A stretch of 64,000 bases of DNA from Nocardia yamanashiensis NBRC 100130 (GTDB taxonomy: Bacteria > Actinomycetota > Actinomycetes > Mycobacteriales > Mycobacteriaceae), in assembly GCF_001613325.1 (NCBI RefSeq), contig NZ_BDCD01000007.1, positions 62,001 through 126,000 on the forward strand, in the 5' to 3' direction. A program made the translations under genes and the position numbers. Shown piece after piece: positions 1 to 10,432 of this stretch (the stretch's first letter is position 1; each line of letters begins with the position of its first letter). The notes under the pieces were generated by a model. It saw only the letters and a program-made list of their open reading frames with translations. It had not been told where the DNA came from and made no database searches.

Positions 1-1859
1 GCCGTGTGGACGGCGAGCGCGTCCCCGAGCAGTTCGGCGACCACGCCGTAGTCGTCGGCCAGATACGCCACGGCCCCCAGGTCCTTCAGGGCGAACGCCT
101 CGGATCCGCGCGGGTCGATGCTGTCGGCGGCGACCGCCATCCGGCGCTGCACCGCCATCGCGTGCGACCGCCAGTTGCCGTGCAGATACAGTTCGGCGAC
201 AAGCGCTTTCGCCATCGCCATCGCCTGGGACAGCGGCCCGGCCACCGCGGCGTGGCGCAGGCAGGCGAGCATGTTCGCCCGCTCCACGCGCAGCCACGAG
301 GACGCCGAGCGGAAGCTGGCGAAGTGCGGCTGCGCGGGGGCCGCGTCCGGCGTCCGCGCCGGCGGGCGCGCGGCTGCCGAGCGCGTCCGGGCGCCCGGGC
401 CGGTGTCGGGATGGCTCGCGGTCCCGGTGTGCCGGGTTTGTGTGGCCGCGTGCGCGGTGTGCAGGTAGTAGGCGAGGACCCGGGCGCCCGCGCCGGCTCG
501 CTCGGCCGGATCCTCGAGCAGGCCCTGCGCGTATTCGCGCAGCAGATCGTGCAGCCGGTAGCGGCCGGGTGCGGTCTCGTCGATCAGATGCTCGACGTAC
601 AGCTCCTCCAAGGCTTTCCGCGCCTCGTCCACCGTGGTGTCGTCCAGCGCCGCGACGGCGTACCGGTCGAAATCCGGCCCGGGGTGCGCGCCCAGCCGCC
701 GGAACAGGCGGCGGCGGTCGGCGCTCAGCAGTCCGTAGGAGGTGGTGAAGGCGGCGCGCACGGCCCGCGGACCGGCTTCGAGTTCGGCCAGCCGGTCGTG
801 TGCGCGCCGGAATTCGGCGGCCAGGTCCGCGACGCTCCAGCGCGGGCGATGGGCCAGCCGTCCGGCCAGCAGCACGATCGCCAGCGGCAGATAACCGCAC
901 AGGTGCACGATCTCGGCTGCGCCGGAAGTGTTCTCGGAGGTCGCGGGCCGATCGGCCAAGCGGCAGAACAGCTCCACGGCGGCATCGCGCTCGAGGGGGT
1001 CCAGGGTGATCGGGGCGGCGCCGTCGAGGGCGAGCAGCCGGCGGCGGCTGGTGATCAGCGTCAGGCAGCCCTCGGCCGCGGGCAGCAGTTCCTCGATCTG
1101 TGCGTGATCGCGAGCGTCGTCCAGAACCAGCAGGATCCGCTTGCCGTTGACCCGGTCGCGCCATAGATCACGGCGCGCGGCAAGCGTTTCCGGCAGATTG
1201 CGCGGATCCACGCCCACATCGGTGAGCAGCGTGCCGAGCACGTCCGCCGGGTCGGCCGGATCCCGCCCCGGCGTGTGTGCGTTCAGCTCCACGAAATACC
1301 GCCCGTCCGGGAACCGGCTCGCCAGCAGATGCGCGGCCCGCGTCACCAGCGCCGTCTTCCCGACCCCCGCCATCCCGTCCACGGTGTGAATGTTCACCAC
1401 CCGCCGCGCCCCGGCCGCGTCCACGATCCGCCGCAGTTCCGCCTCGCGCCCGACGATGGTCCCCACATCCCGGCGCAGCGCATTGACCACGACCGGCATC
1501 CGCCGCAGCGTCGGTTCCCGCTGCGCCGCACTCCACACCCGCTCCCATTCGACCAGGTCCACCAGCTCCGCCCCCGCGCCGTCGGCCCGCATCCGAGTCA
1601 GCTCGAACAACGTCAACAGCACCGGAACCAGCGTGTCGAAGCGCGAGGGCACATTCCGCCCACTGCGCCAATCGCTCACCCGCTGAACGGTTCCCGACCC
1701 CCGCTCCCCCAGCGGCCGCGCCGCCCGCATCCGTTCCTCCGCGGCCCGCGCCACCCGCTGCAACGTCGGATTCCCCGCCGCCTGGAACAATTCGGTCAAC
1801 CGTGCCGCGAACACCAACCGAGCCGGCGCCCCCGACTCGGCCTCTACCTCGAACCTCAC
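1..1859 (-). CDS. NB-ARC domain regulatory ATPase (C-terminus outside window)
   Basis: The minus-strand frame is open from a GTG at 1859 to the window edge, so the C-terminal part is missing. GGAG lies about 13 nt before the GTG. The first ~75 residues look like an XRE-type helix-turn-helix (ending in a WRSGRNVPSRF-like segment). A P-loop follows (GMAGVGKTAL), then a Walker B-like stretch (KRILLVLDDA) and the RNBS/GLPL-like CGYLPLAIVLLAGRL, typical of AfsR/NB-ARC STAND ATPases. After that comes helical, TPR-like sequence. Such proteins are signal-responsive transcriptional regulators in actinomycetes. The target is unknown. A long plus-strand open frame over the same region is its antisense shadow. 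Confidence 0.75.
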   Translation of the reverse strand, partial: MRFEVEAESGAPARLVFAARLTELFQAAGNPTLQRVARAAEERMRAARPLGERGSGTVQRVSDWRSGRNVPSRFDTLVPVLLTLFELTRMRADGAGAELVDLVEWERVWSAAQREPTLRRMPVVVNALRRDVGTIVGREAELRRIVDAAGARRVVNIHTVDGMAGVGKTALVTRAAHLLASRFPDGRYFVELNAHTPGRDPADPADVLGTLLTDVGVDPRNLPETLAARRDLWRDRVNGKRILLVLDDARDHAQIEELLPAAEGCLTLITSRRRLLALDGAAPITLDPLERDAAVELFCRLADRPATSENTSGAAEIVHLCGYLPLAIVLLAGRLAHRPRWSVADLAAEFRRAHDRLAELEAGPRAVRAAFTTSYGLLSADRRRLFRRLGAHPGPDFDRYAVAALDDTTVDEARKALEELYVEHLIDETAPGRYRLHDLLREYAQGLLEDPAERAGAGARVLAYYLHTAHAATQTRHTGTASHPDTGPGARTRSAAARPPARTPDAAPAQPHFASFRSASSWLRVERANMLACLRHAAVAGPLSQAMAMAKALVAELYLHGNWRSHAMAVQRRMAVAADSIDPRGSEAFALKDLGAVAYLADDYGVVAELLGDALAVHT

Positions 1860-1912
1860 CCCAAGATCTTCTCCCGAGCGCGCAACCCCGCCCACCCGAC
1901 CCCGCTGCGACC

Positions 1913-2131
1913 TCAGTGACCGCCGGGGTGCGCCGTCTCCGCGGGGACGACGACGGCCGGGCGGGGCTGGTCCGGGCTGCCGAAGTGCTGGGCGTAGCCG
2001 AGCCAGCCGGTGCCGACGAAGACGGCGAGGAGGACGGCGGTGGGGAGTTCGAGGAGCATCCAGGCGATCGAGTAGGACGGGTCCTGGGGGGCGGGGCGGG
2101 CGATGCGAACGGGCGGGCGTTGGTGGCCCAT
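1913..2131 (-). CDS. small single-pass membrane protein, hypothetical
   Basis: 72 residues from the ATG at 2131, with GAGG nine bases upstream. The frame is open further upstream, but the Arg/His-rich extension looks non-coding. A basic N-terminus (MGHQRPPVRIARPAPQ) precedes one hydrophobic helix (about residues 20-42, WMLLELPTAVLLAVFVGTGW) and a Pro/Ala-rich tail. This fits an inner-membrane protein with one span. It lies 53 nt upstream of the NB-ARC regulator on the same strand and could be cotranscribed with it. No family is recognised. Confidence 0.55.
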   Translation of the reverse strand: MGHQRPPVRIARPAPQDPSYSIAWMLLELPTAVLLAVFVGTGWLGYAQHFGSPDQPRPAVVVPAETAHPGGH

Positions 2132-2414
2132 ATTGCTGAACCTCGATCGTTGCTGCCTGCCTTGCCTGCCCACCCATGCCTCCATAGCTAGAAATGTGCC
2201 ACGATCAAGGATGCCGAACTGGCAACACGCGCACAGCGGCGAATGGGCGGACATCGAGATGTCCGGTGCCATCCGGATTTTCGTGTGGTGCGATGTGCGT
2301 GGCGGCCGGAGCGTCCGGCGGTGCGGCTGCGGCCGGACCGGGTACAAAGTATGCACAAAGTGCGTGGTTACGGGGGCACAATCATCGGACATTCCGGCGG
2401 ACACGCCCGAATTG

Positions 2415-3794
2415 TCAGCAACCGGTCAGGCCGGAGAAGTCGCGCGGTACAACGTGATTGCGGTCGGTGCAGCTGCCGAGGGCGTGGTCGGGGTGCAGGC
2501 CGAGGTATTGGTTGCGGGTGCGGGTGCTCCAGCGGCGGGCGGCGGCGGAGCGGGTCTTGTAGAAGTTGATCATGTAGCCCCCCTCGTAGACGCGCAGCAG
2601 GGTGTAGCCGCCGGGGTATTCCTTGACCGCGGCGACCTCGAGGAATTCCACGTTCACCTGGGAATCGGCGCGGGTCACCCGGTTTCGATGGGTGTGGCCG
2701 CTGTGGTGCAGGAACACGCCGGGCGATGCGCGGTAGATCTCGTGCAGCGCGGCGGCATTGGGGCGGTCCAGTACGAATCCGGGTCCGCCCGGATTGCTCA
2801 CGGCCGCATGCCTGGTCACCGGGTGATGTCCGAAAACCAGTGTCGGGCGGTCCGGGTCGGCGGCCAGCAGCTCGCGTAGCCGGTCCAGTTGCGCGGCGTC
2901 CAGGGTTCCGCCCGAACCCCGCAGGCGGGTGGTGTCCAGGCCGATGAGTCGCATTCCGCCGACGAAGTATTCGACCAGCTGCCGATGCGGGTGGAACACC
3001 GCGCCGAAGTGATCGGCCTCGCCCTTGGGCGGCATATCGTGATTTCCCCGGCAGACGAAGTAGTCCCGGCCGTGCACGCCCCAAGTATCGAGATGCGCTC
3101 GCACCGCACAGGTCTGCTCCCGCGTCCCGGAATCGGTCAAATCACCTGCCACCACAAGGTGATCCGCGTCCCGGTCCGCTCCGCGTAGCTCGTCCAGCAC
3201 GGCCTGGAACATGAACTCCGGATAGTGGGCGGTGGCATGCCGCAAGCCCTCCACCAGCCCGGAAACCAGCAGCCCACTGCTGTCTTCACCGAAGTGCAGG
3301 TCGTTGGCCAGCGCGAAAGTGCGCAGCAAGCGTCCCGGCGGCGGCGTCAAGGTGCGGAAAACACCGGTGGATTCCGGGGTTCCGGCGCGCCGGGTGACCA
3401 GGGTGCGCGCCGACCGTGCCCGGTTCCCGTCCGAGTACGCCTCGAACCGGTACTCCCGCCCCGGCTCCAGCCCATCGATCTCGACCCAGTGGAACGGTGT
3501 GCGCTGCGCATCGAAATGCCTGACGCGCAGCACCCCGTCGACCGGCCCCACCCGCACCTCGGTATCGGCCCCTATCGGCCGTAATCGCCCCGCCCGATTT
3601 CGCGTCCGGGTGGTCCACGTCAAAATCACCGACCGGTCGGTAATCGTCACGACCTCCAGATCGGACGCCACCACCGCATCCCGCCGTACCCGCCCCGACT
3701 CCCCCATCAGCACCGGTCCGGGCACCCGCACCGCCACCGCCGCGGCCCCCGACGCCGCATTGGCCAGCCACATCGTTCGAAGAATCGGGTCCAT
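2415..3794 (-). CDS. metallophosphoesterase with N-terminal fibronectin-like domain
   Basis: 459 residues. The ATG at 3794 is chosen because GGAGGGAGAG sits directly upstream. Residues ~45-150 look like a beta-sandwich (purple acid phosphatase N-terminal or fibronectin III type). The calcineurin-like catalytic core follows with its metal-binding motifs in order: DLHFGED (165), GDLTDS (217), GNHD (250), GHHP and GHTHRN. These motifs support a dinuclear metal phosphomonoesterase or phosphodiesterase. The substrate cannot be told. The N-terminus has a weakly hydrophobic stretch (WLANAASGAAAVAV) that may be a signal or anchor. The gene appears to stand alone. Confidence 0.8.
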   Translation of the reverse strand: MDPILRTMWLANAASGAAAVAVRVPGPVLMGESGRVRRDAVVASDLEVVTITDRSVILTWTTRTRNRAGRLRPIGADTEVRVGPVDGVLRVRHFDAQRTPFHWVEIDGLEPGREYRFEAYSDGNRARSARTLVTRRAGTPESTGVFRTLTPPPGRLLRTFALANDLHFGEDSSGLLVSGLVEGLRHATAHYPEFMFQAVLDELRGADRDADHLVVAGDLTDSGTREQTCAVRAHLDTWGVHGRDYFVCRGNHDMPPKGEADHFGAVFHPHRQLVEYFVGGMRLIGLDTTRLRGSGGTLDAAQLDRLRELLAADPDRPTLVFGHHPVTRHAAVSNPGGPGFVLDRPNAAALHEIYRASPGVFLHHSGHTHRNRVTRADSQVNVEFLEVAAVKEYPGGYTLLRVYEGGYMINFYKTRSAAARRWSTRTRNQYLGLHPDHALGSCTDRNHVVPRDFSGLTGC

Positions 3795-4016
3795 GGTGGC
3801 TCTCCCTCCGCCGTCCGGCCGCCACCGGAACGCTACGGACCCCAGTTGAACGCCCGCCCGCACCGACATGACCGGTCAGCTTCCGGCACCGGACATTTCA
3901 CCCCGGGTGCGACGGCGACCGATGAACGCGGAGCGGGTTTCCGAGTGCCCCCGGCGCATCCGGAAACCCGCTCGCGAACGCTGGACGATCCCCTCGCACC
4001 GCCCAGAGTCGTGCGC

Positions 4017-4397
4017 TCACACCGCGACGCGGTGCAGCGGTTCGCGCGACACGATGTTCCCCGACAGCGCCGCCACCACGGTCAGGACGCGGGCGCGCAT
4101 ATCGGGGCGGACGCCGGCGGCGTCCAGAGCATCGCCGAGATGTGTTGCGGTGCGCTCGAAATGGTCGCGGGTGATGCCGCGCGTGTGGTGCACGCGGTGC
4201 AGCGGCAAACCCGTGTAGGCGATCGGGCCGCCCAGGACGGCGGCGAAGAACTCGACTTGCAGACGCTTCATCCGCGAGATGTCGGTGCGGATGAAGTAGG
4301 CCGCCAGGTCGGGCTCGGCCAGCACCCGGCGGTAGAAATCGTCGACCACGGCCGTGAGTGCGGGGTGGCCGCCGATCTGGTCGTAGATACTCGTCAT
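4017..4397 (-). CDS. glbN: group I truncated hemoglobin (trHbN)
   Basis: 126 residues, preceded by GAGGGAG. It begins MTSIYDQIGGHPALTAVVDDFYRRVL, the usual trHbN opening with the B-helix Tyr (FYRRV), and carries the proximal-His region HRVHHTRGITRDHFERTATHL. Length and motifs match the 2-on-2 globin family. In mycobacteria trHbN oxidises NO to nitrate and thereby protects respiration. That role is inferred from the family. The gene is monocistronic, with ~200 nt of upstream sequence in which I recognise no clear operator. Confidence 0.88.
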   Translation of the reverse strand: MTSIYDQIGGHPALTAVVDDFYRRVLAEPDLAAYFIRTDISRMKRLQVEFFAAVLGGPIAYTGLPLHRVHHTRGITRDHFERTATHLGDALDAAGVRPDMRARVLTVVAALSGNIVSREPLHRVAV

Positions 4398-4604
4398 CGT
4401 CTCCCTCTCGTGCGGGGTACCGGGTGAGACGATCGAAAGGGTGTGTGTCTCAGCCCGATACGGTGACCACGCTAGGGAGCGCGGAGTTCCGGAGGCAGGA
4501 GGATTCCGGGTCCGGACGGCATAACACCAGGTCAGCGGGTCGTGCCGGTTTTCCGGACCGGAAGCGGAGCACGCGGGGCGGCATCCGGACCGGACGCCGG
4601 AAGG

Positions 4605-5117
4605 TCAGCGCGCGCTGGCGTCGGGCAGGCGCGCGGGGCAGGGCACGCCGGGGACGGTGGCCAACTCGAAATGCCACCATTCGTTGTCGAACGTGCGGCA
4701 CAGCCCCCAGCGGCTGCCGTTGTCCTCGAGCCATTGCGCGCCTTCGCGCGGGCCGACGTCGATGGCCTGACCGGAGACGTGGGTGGACTCCTCCGGCGGC
4801 AGCACCCAGCGGCGGGCGGCCTCGGGACTGCCGTAGGTGCGAATCCCGTCCTCCCACAACCACTGTTGCTGACCAGGCGTCCGGTATCCGGAGGTGATGG
4901 AGAGCGTGACGCCCTGCGCCGCGGCCTCGGCGGCGGCGCGGTCGTAGGCGGTGGCCAGCAGCGGATCCAGGCCCTCGGTATCGCCGGAAACGGCGGTGGC
5001 CGAGGGCAATTCGCCCGCCCGGGCGGCCGGTACGGCCTGCGCCGCGGGCAGTACACCGCCGACCAGACCCGCTCCGGCCAGTACGGCTCCCGCAACTACC
5101 CGGCGGTGCACCCGCAT
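4605..5117 (-). CDS. secreted M15-family D-alanyl-D-alanine carboxypeptidase (VanY-like)
   Basis: 170 residues from the ATG at 5117, with AGGAGG seven bases upstream. The N-terminus MRVHRRVVAGAVLAGAGLVGG followed by an Ala-rich cleavage region is a signal peptide. The catalytic domain shows SGYRTPGQQQWLW, the zinc/active-site motif STHVSGQAIDVGP (SxHxxGxAxD) and EWWHFE near the C-terminus, all diagnostic of peptidase family M15. It probably trims D-Ala-D-Ala from peptidoglycan stems outside the membrane. It is a short, single-domain form. Fumarase lies 17 nt upstream on the same strand, so the two could share a transcript. Confidence 0.85.
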   Translation of the reverse strand: MRVHRRVVAGAVLAGAGLVGGVLPAAQAVPAARAGELPSATAVSGDTEGLDPLLATAYDRAAAEAAAQGVTLSITSGYRTPGQQQWLWEDGIRTYGSPEAARRWVLPPEESTHVSGQAIDVGPREGAQWLEDNGSRWGLCRTFDNEWWHFELATVPGVPCPARLPDASAR

Positions 5118-5134
5118 TCGTCGCCTCCTACGGC

Positions 5135-6811
<1,677 letters not shown>

Positions 6812-7368
6812 GCGAATCGCACTCCTCGAGCAGGGCTGGGGGCTGTCAGCCAACGGTTCAAGCAGAGTGACTCTATCCACCGCCCCCACCCACCCCGCCC
6901 TCACCCCCGCACCGCGTGCCCCCGGTCACACCCGCCCTCCCCCACCCCGCCACCACCGCCCGTCCCAACCCCGTATGCAATTGCATTTGCACACACAAGG
7001 TTTGCTGAGAACCACTCCGAGGTAGCCGGAAAGCGTGTCAAACTCGGCGTGTGGCAGTAGTTCACAGCCCGGCAAATCACCCAGCAACCCCCAGCCCAGG
7101 CCTGCACTACGACTCGGACGGCGCATCGACGGAGAATCGTTGCGGCACAGGAAGATCGAGCATCCGATCGCTTTGCCCGCGGAATTGCCGCGGTCGCGAG
7201 AGCAGACCTCCGCCGCCCTGGCGGCGCGGGCGGCGGCGCCGCGGGAGACGGGTGATCGGCTCAGTGCGCTGCGCTGATTCGCTGGTTGCGAACAGGTACA
7301 GGTTGCACCTTCAACCGGGGCGGTGTTACCTGTCAGGATGCGTTTGTCTGCGGCGGGGAGGCTTTAGC
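6812..7368. other. 557-nt intergenic region between fumarase and marR
   Basis: This divergent region must hold both promoters. It contains a perfect 12-bp palindrome (6975-6986) and a TC/CCC-rich stretch (6880-6965). On the plus strand, 7134-7277 has high GC3 and could encode a ~45-residue peptide from TTG 7140 (GGAG five bases upstream), ending at a TGA at 7277. No family is recognisable and I do not call it as a gene. Confidence 0.5.
6975..6986. promoter_or_regulatory. perfect 12-bp palindrome upstream of marR, candidate operator
   Basis: ATGCAATTGCAT is self-complementary and AT-rich inside very GC-rich DNA. It is followed by a further TTTGCA half-like element. Its place between fum and the MarR gene suggests a regulator binding site, possibly for the MarR protein itself. 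This is inference from position and symmetry only. Confidence 0.35.
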
Positions 7369-7878
7369 ATGGCATCAGAGACCGGGAGTGGAATCGTGAC
7401 CGAGACCCGTTGGCTCGATGATGTCGAGATGCGCGCGTGGCTGGGGTATGTGTTCACGCGGGATCTGATCGCGGCGGCGGTGGGGCGGGACTCGTTGCGG
7501 GAGTCCAATCTGACTTATGTGGAGTACACGGTGCTGGCGCGGCTGGCGGATGCGCCGGATCATCGGCGGAGCTTCGCGGAATTGGCGGGGGTGCTGGAGT
7601 GGTCGCAGAGCCGGCTTTCGCATCAGATCACCCGGATGGAGAAACGCGGACTGGTTGCCAGGGAGTCGATTCCCGATGACGCGCGGCGGACCGCGGCGGT
7701 GCTGACGGCCAAGGGGGCGCAGGTGCTGGACGGGGCGGCGCCGTCACATGTGGACAGTGTGCGGCGTCACATGGTGGACGTGCTCGACCGAGGTCAGCTG
7801 GCCGCGCTGGCCGATATCTACGACACGCTGCTGGCCCATCATCGAAGACCGGCGACCGGGAACGATCATTCTTCCTAG
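7369..7878 (+). CDS. MarR-family transcriptional regulator
   Basis: 169 residues from the ATG at 7369 with GGGGAGG seven bases upstream. An upstream extension of the frame is ignored. It has the MarR winged-helix layout: an N-terminal dimer helix, then LTYVEYTVLARLADAPDHRRSFAELAGVLEWSQSRLSHQITRMEKRGLV with recognition helix WSQSRLSHQITRME, and the wing RESIPDDARRTAAVLTAKG. MarR proteins are dimeric repressors released by small ligands or oxidation. The stop precedes the stress-operon promoter, so the gene lies just upstream of the Rsb module but appears to be a separate unit. Its ligand is unknown. Confidence 0.85.
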   Translation: MASETGSGIVTETRWLDDVEMRAWLGYVFTRDLIAAAVGRDSLRESNLTYVEYTVLARLADAPDHRRSFAELAGVLEWSQSRLSHQITRMEKRGLVARESIPDDARRTAAVLTAKGAQVLDGAAPSHVDSVRRHMVDVLDRGQLAALADIYDTLLAHHRRPATGNDHSS

Positions 7879-7891
7879 CGAGATACTCGCT

Positions 7892-7916
7892 GTTTGGTTT
7901 GGCACACACCGGGTAC
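7892..7916 (+). promoter_or_regulatory. sigF/sigB-type promoter for the Rsb operon
   Basis: GTTT (7892-7895), a 15-nt spacer, then GGGTAC (7911-7916). This matches the actinobacterial sigF/sigB consensus GTTT-N15/16-GGGTAT in nine of ten positions. It lies 120 nt before the RsbR start. A stress-sigma promoter driving sigma-regulator genes would give the module positive feedback. Confidence 0.6.
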
Positions 7917-8035
7917 TGGGTAAGACTAGGCTCGGCACCGGCTTCCGACGGCGGTCGGCACCGAGCGCACGGCCGGCAACCCGGCCACCGTTGTGAGCAT
8001 CCGACCTGGCCTTAGCGAAAGGGGCAGGAATTTCC

Positions 8036-8929
8036 ATGTCCGACGTGTCCATCGGCCTCTCGCCGGATTCACTGCCGGCGAGTTCCGTCGAGAATCTGCT
8101 TCCGCAGCTGGTCGAGCACCTGCGGCAGAACCGCACCGAACTGCGTGAAGAGTGGGCGCGTCGCATTACCGATGCCCAGCTGTTGACCGCCATGACCCCG
8201 GAGGAAATCTTCTCCGAGGCCACCTCGGTCTACGACAACTACGTCGAGGTACTCGAGACCGGTAGCGTCGAAGCGCTGCAGGCCTACGCGCGCGACCTGT
8301 CCGAGCGCATCATTCCGCGAGGCGTCGAGACGGACGAAGTCGTCGGCATCGTGCTGCTGCTGCGAGATGTGCTGGCGCGCAGCTTGTTCGAGAAGTACCA
8401 ATCTGACTTCGAATTGCTCAAGCGCGTGCTGGACGCCTACGAGCCCGCCGCCAACCGCATCGCCAACACCGTGGCCGTGTCCTTCGTGCAGGAACGCGAA
8501 CGCGTCATCCGCCAGCAGCAGGAAGCCATTCGCGAACTCTCCACCCCCGTGCTCCAGGTTCGCGAACAGCTGCTCATCCTCCCCATCATCGGCGTGCTGG
8601 ACTCGCAACGCGCCCGCCAGCTCACCGAACAGCTGCTACGCGCCATCCGCGCCAATCGCGCCAAGGTCGTCGTCATCGACATCACCGGTGTGCCCGCCAT
8701 CGACTCCACGGTGGCCAACCACCTGGTGCAGACCGTGGACGCCTCCGGCCTGATGGGCGCCAACGTCATCATCACCGGCCTGTCCTCGGAGATCGCCCTC
8801 ACCCTGGTCACCATCGGTCTCGACCTGTCCAAGATGAACGCGGTCGGCGACCTGCAGGGTGGTATCGAAGAAGCGGAGCGGCTGCTCGGTTACGAGGTTT
8901 CTCGTGTGACCGATCGCGACGGACGGTAA
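8036..8929 (+). CDS. rsbR: RsbR-like stressosome scaffold protein (STAS)
   Basis: 297 residues. The N-terminal ~160 residues are helical with the RsbRD-like feature of RsbR co-antagonists (EEWARRITDAQ, YARDLSERIIPRGV). The C-terminal STAS domain follows (LSTPVLQVREQLLILPIIGVLDSQRARQLTEQLLRAI). Ser224 (PAIDST) and Thr256 (EIALT) align with the two RsbT-phosphorylated positions of B. subtilis RsbRA (Thr171, Thr205). It is the first gene of an overlapping operon with rsbS and rsbT, as expected for a stressosome that sequesters RsbT until stress. An AAAGGGG-like site precedes the ATG. Confidence 0.85.
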   Translation: MSDVSIGLSPDSLPASSVENLLPQLVEHLRQNRTELREEWARRITDAQLLTAMTPEEIFSEATSVYDNYVEVLETGSVEALQAYARDLSERIIPRGVETDEVVGIVLLLRDVLARSLFEKYQSDFELLKRVLDAYEPAANRIANTVAVSFVQERERVIRQQQEAIRELSTPVLQVREQLLILPIIGVLDSQRARQLTEQLLRAIRANRAKVVVIDITGVPAIDSTVANHLVQTVDASGLMGANVIITGLSSEIALTLVTIGLDLSKMNAVGDLQGGIEEAERLLGYEVSRVTDRDGR

Positions 8930-8942
8930 CCGGGGCTCCCCC

Positions 8943-9398
8943 ATGCCGGTACCCATTCTGAAGCAGGGCACCTATCTCATCGCGTCGGTGCAGAGCGCAC
9001 TCACCGACGCCGATACCGAACGCTTGCAGGACGACTTGATGAAGTACGTCAGCAAGTATCGAGCACAGGGCATCATCGTCGATGTCACCGCAATCGACGT
9101 AATGGACTCCTTCGCGGCCAGATCGCTGCGTACCATCGCCCACATGACCAAGCTGCGCGGCGCGGAAACGGTCATCGTCGGACTGCAGCCCGAAGTCGCT
9201 TTCGCCATGGTGCAATTGGGCTTGACCTTCGAGGGCATGCACACCGCGCTCGACCTCGAGGAAGGGCTCGCCTGGCTGAACACCAAGGTGGCCAGCCGAA
9301 CTCAGCCGGTGAGCGCGCGGGCGCAACAGCAGGCCAACCGCTCGCAGCAGCAGATGAGCAACCGCTCGCAACAAGACGGTCGTGATCGTGGCCGCTGA
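8943..9398 (+). CDS. rsbS: RsbS-like single STAS-domain antagonist
   Basis: 151 residues, starting 13 nt after rsbR. Residues 1-120 are one STAS domain (PVPILKQGTYLIASVQSALTDADTERLQ) with Ser56 in DVMDSFAARSL at the position phosphorylated by RsbT in RsbS. The tail (residues 120-151) is Gln/Arg/Ser-rich and looks disordered. This extension is absent from the ~120-residue B. subtilis protein. Its function in the stressosome core with RsbR is inferred from family and operon. Its 3' end overlaps the rsbT start by 17 nt. Confidence 0.82.
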   Translation: MPVPILKQGTYLIASVQSALTDADTERLQDDLMKYVSKYRAQGIIVDVTAIDVMDSFAARSLRTIAHMTKLRGAETVIVGLQPEVAFAMVQLGLTFEGMHTALDLEEGLAWLNTKVASRTQPVSARAQQQANRSQQQMSNRSQQDGRDRGR

Positions 9399-9801
9399 AA
9401 ACGTGGTGATCGCGGTAAAGGTGTCCAATGACATCGTCACCGCTCGGCAAGCGGGACTGGAGCTGGCAAGCAGGCTCGGGTTCTCGCTCTCCGATCGCAC
9501 CATGATCGCCACCGCTATCTCGGAGGTGGCGCGCAACATCACCAGTTACGCCGGTACCGGGGAGATCCGGCTCACCGTGCAGGACCGCGAAGGCCGCCGG
9601 TCCATGGTGGTCCAGGCCTCAGATCAGGGCCCGGGCATTCTCGATATCGACCGCGCCATGGAGGACGGCTATTCCACCGGACGCGGTCTGGGCCTGGGTC
9701 TTCCGGGCGCGCGCCGCCTGATGGACGGCATGCTCATCACCTCCGATCCGGGCCACGGCACCCTCGTCGAAATGTGGAAGTGGGTGCCCAGCGGTGCGTG
9801 A
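9382..9801 (+). CDS. rsbT: RsbT-like serine/threonine kinase (GHKL)
   Basis: 139 residues. GTG 9382 is used; GTG 9388 is equally possible. It is a compact HATPase_c domain with N box ISEVARNITSYAG (about residues 45-57), G1 DQGPGILD (about 80) and G2 GRGLGLGLPGARRLMD. It aligns with RsbT (133 residues in B. subtilis), which phosphorylates RsbS and RsbR and then leaves to activate the RsbU phosphatase. Translation is coupled, since the start lies inside rsbS and the end overlaps the next start by 8 nt. Confidence 0.85.
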   Translation: MIVAAENVVIAVKVSNDIVTARQAGLELASRLGFSLSDRTMIATAISEVARNITSYAGTGEIRLTVQDREGRRSMVVQASDQGPGILDIDRAMEDGYSTGRGLGLGLPGARRLMDGMLITSDPGHGTLVEMWKWVPSGA

Positions 9802-10432
9802 GGACGGGTTCATCGGCGCGATCGAATGGGCTGTCGCGGGACGCGCACTACCCGGGCAGCGGGTGTCCGGGGACCGATCCGTAGTACTCGATGCCGGCGG
9901 CGGCTCGGTGCTTTTCGCGGTGCTGGACGGGCTCGGGCACGGGGCGGCCGCCGCCGACGCCTCCGATCGCGCCGCGCAGGTTCTCGCGGAGAACCGCGCC
10001 GAACCCCTGGACGTGCTGATGCTGCTGTGCCATCGCGCCATGTCCGACACCCGCGGCGCGGCGGTCTCCCTCGCGGTGTTCGACACCAGCGACAAGGTGA
10101 CCTGGCTGGGCGTCGGCAATGTCGAATCCCGCATCGTGGCAGCGGCTCCCGGCAAACCCGCCGTGCGCGCCACCGCCCTGCTGACCGGCGGCATCGTCGG
10201 CTATCTGCTGCCGCCGAACCTGCAACCGCAGACGGTGGCGGTGCGGCCGGGCGATCTGCTGCTCATGTCCACCGACGGGATCACCACCGATTACGCGGAC
10301 GGAATCGATTTGGGGAAGCCGACTTCCGAACTGACCGCCGGGATTCTGGCGCGCCACGCCAAGGACACCGATGACGCGCTGGTGCTGGCCGCGCGGCATC
10401 GCGGACACACCGGGCCGAAGAGCCGCACATGA
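9794..10432 (+). CDS. rsbX: RsbX-like PP2C phosphatase
   Basis: 212 residues from a GTG overlapping rsbT. It is a stand-alone SpoIIE/PP2C catalytic domain with metal-binding VLDGLGHG (about 43-50), a GVGNVESRI segment and STDGI (about 159). Size and position match RsbX (199 residues in B. subtilis), which dephosphorylates RsbS-P and RsbR-P and resets the stressosome. The stop overlaps the next ATG (ATGA), indicating translational coupling. Confidence 0.78.
   Translation: MREDGFIGAIEWAVAGRALPGQRVSGDRSVVLDAGGGSVLFAVLDGLGHGAAAADASDRAAQVLAENRAEPLDVLMLLCHRAMSDTRGAAVSLAVFDTSDKVTWLGVGNVESRIVAAAPGKPAVRATALLTGGIVGYLLPPNLQPQTVAVRPGDLLLMSTDGITTDYADGIDLGKPTSELTAGILARHAKDTDDALVLAARHRGHTGPKSRT

Noticed and set aside
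7140..7277. Possible ~45-residue ORF upstream of marR
   Set aside because: High GC3 and a GGAG are present, but there is no recognisable fold, the start is a TTG, and it sits in a likely promoter region. Left as a note only.
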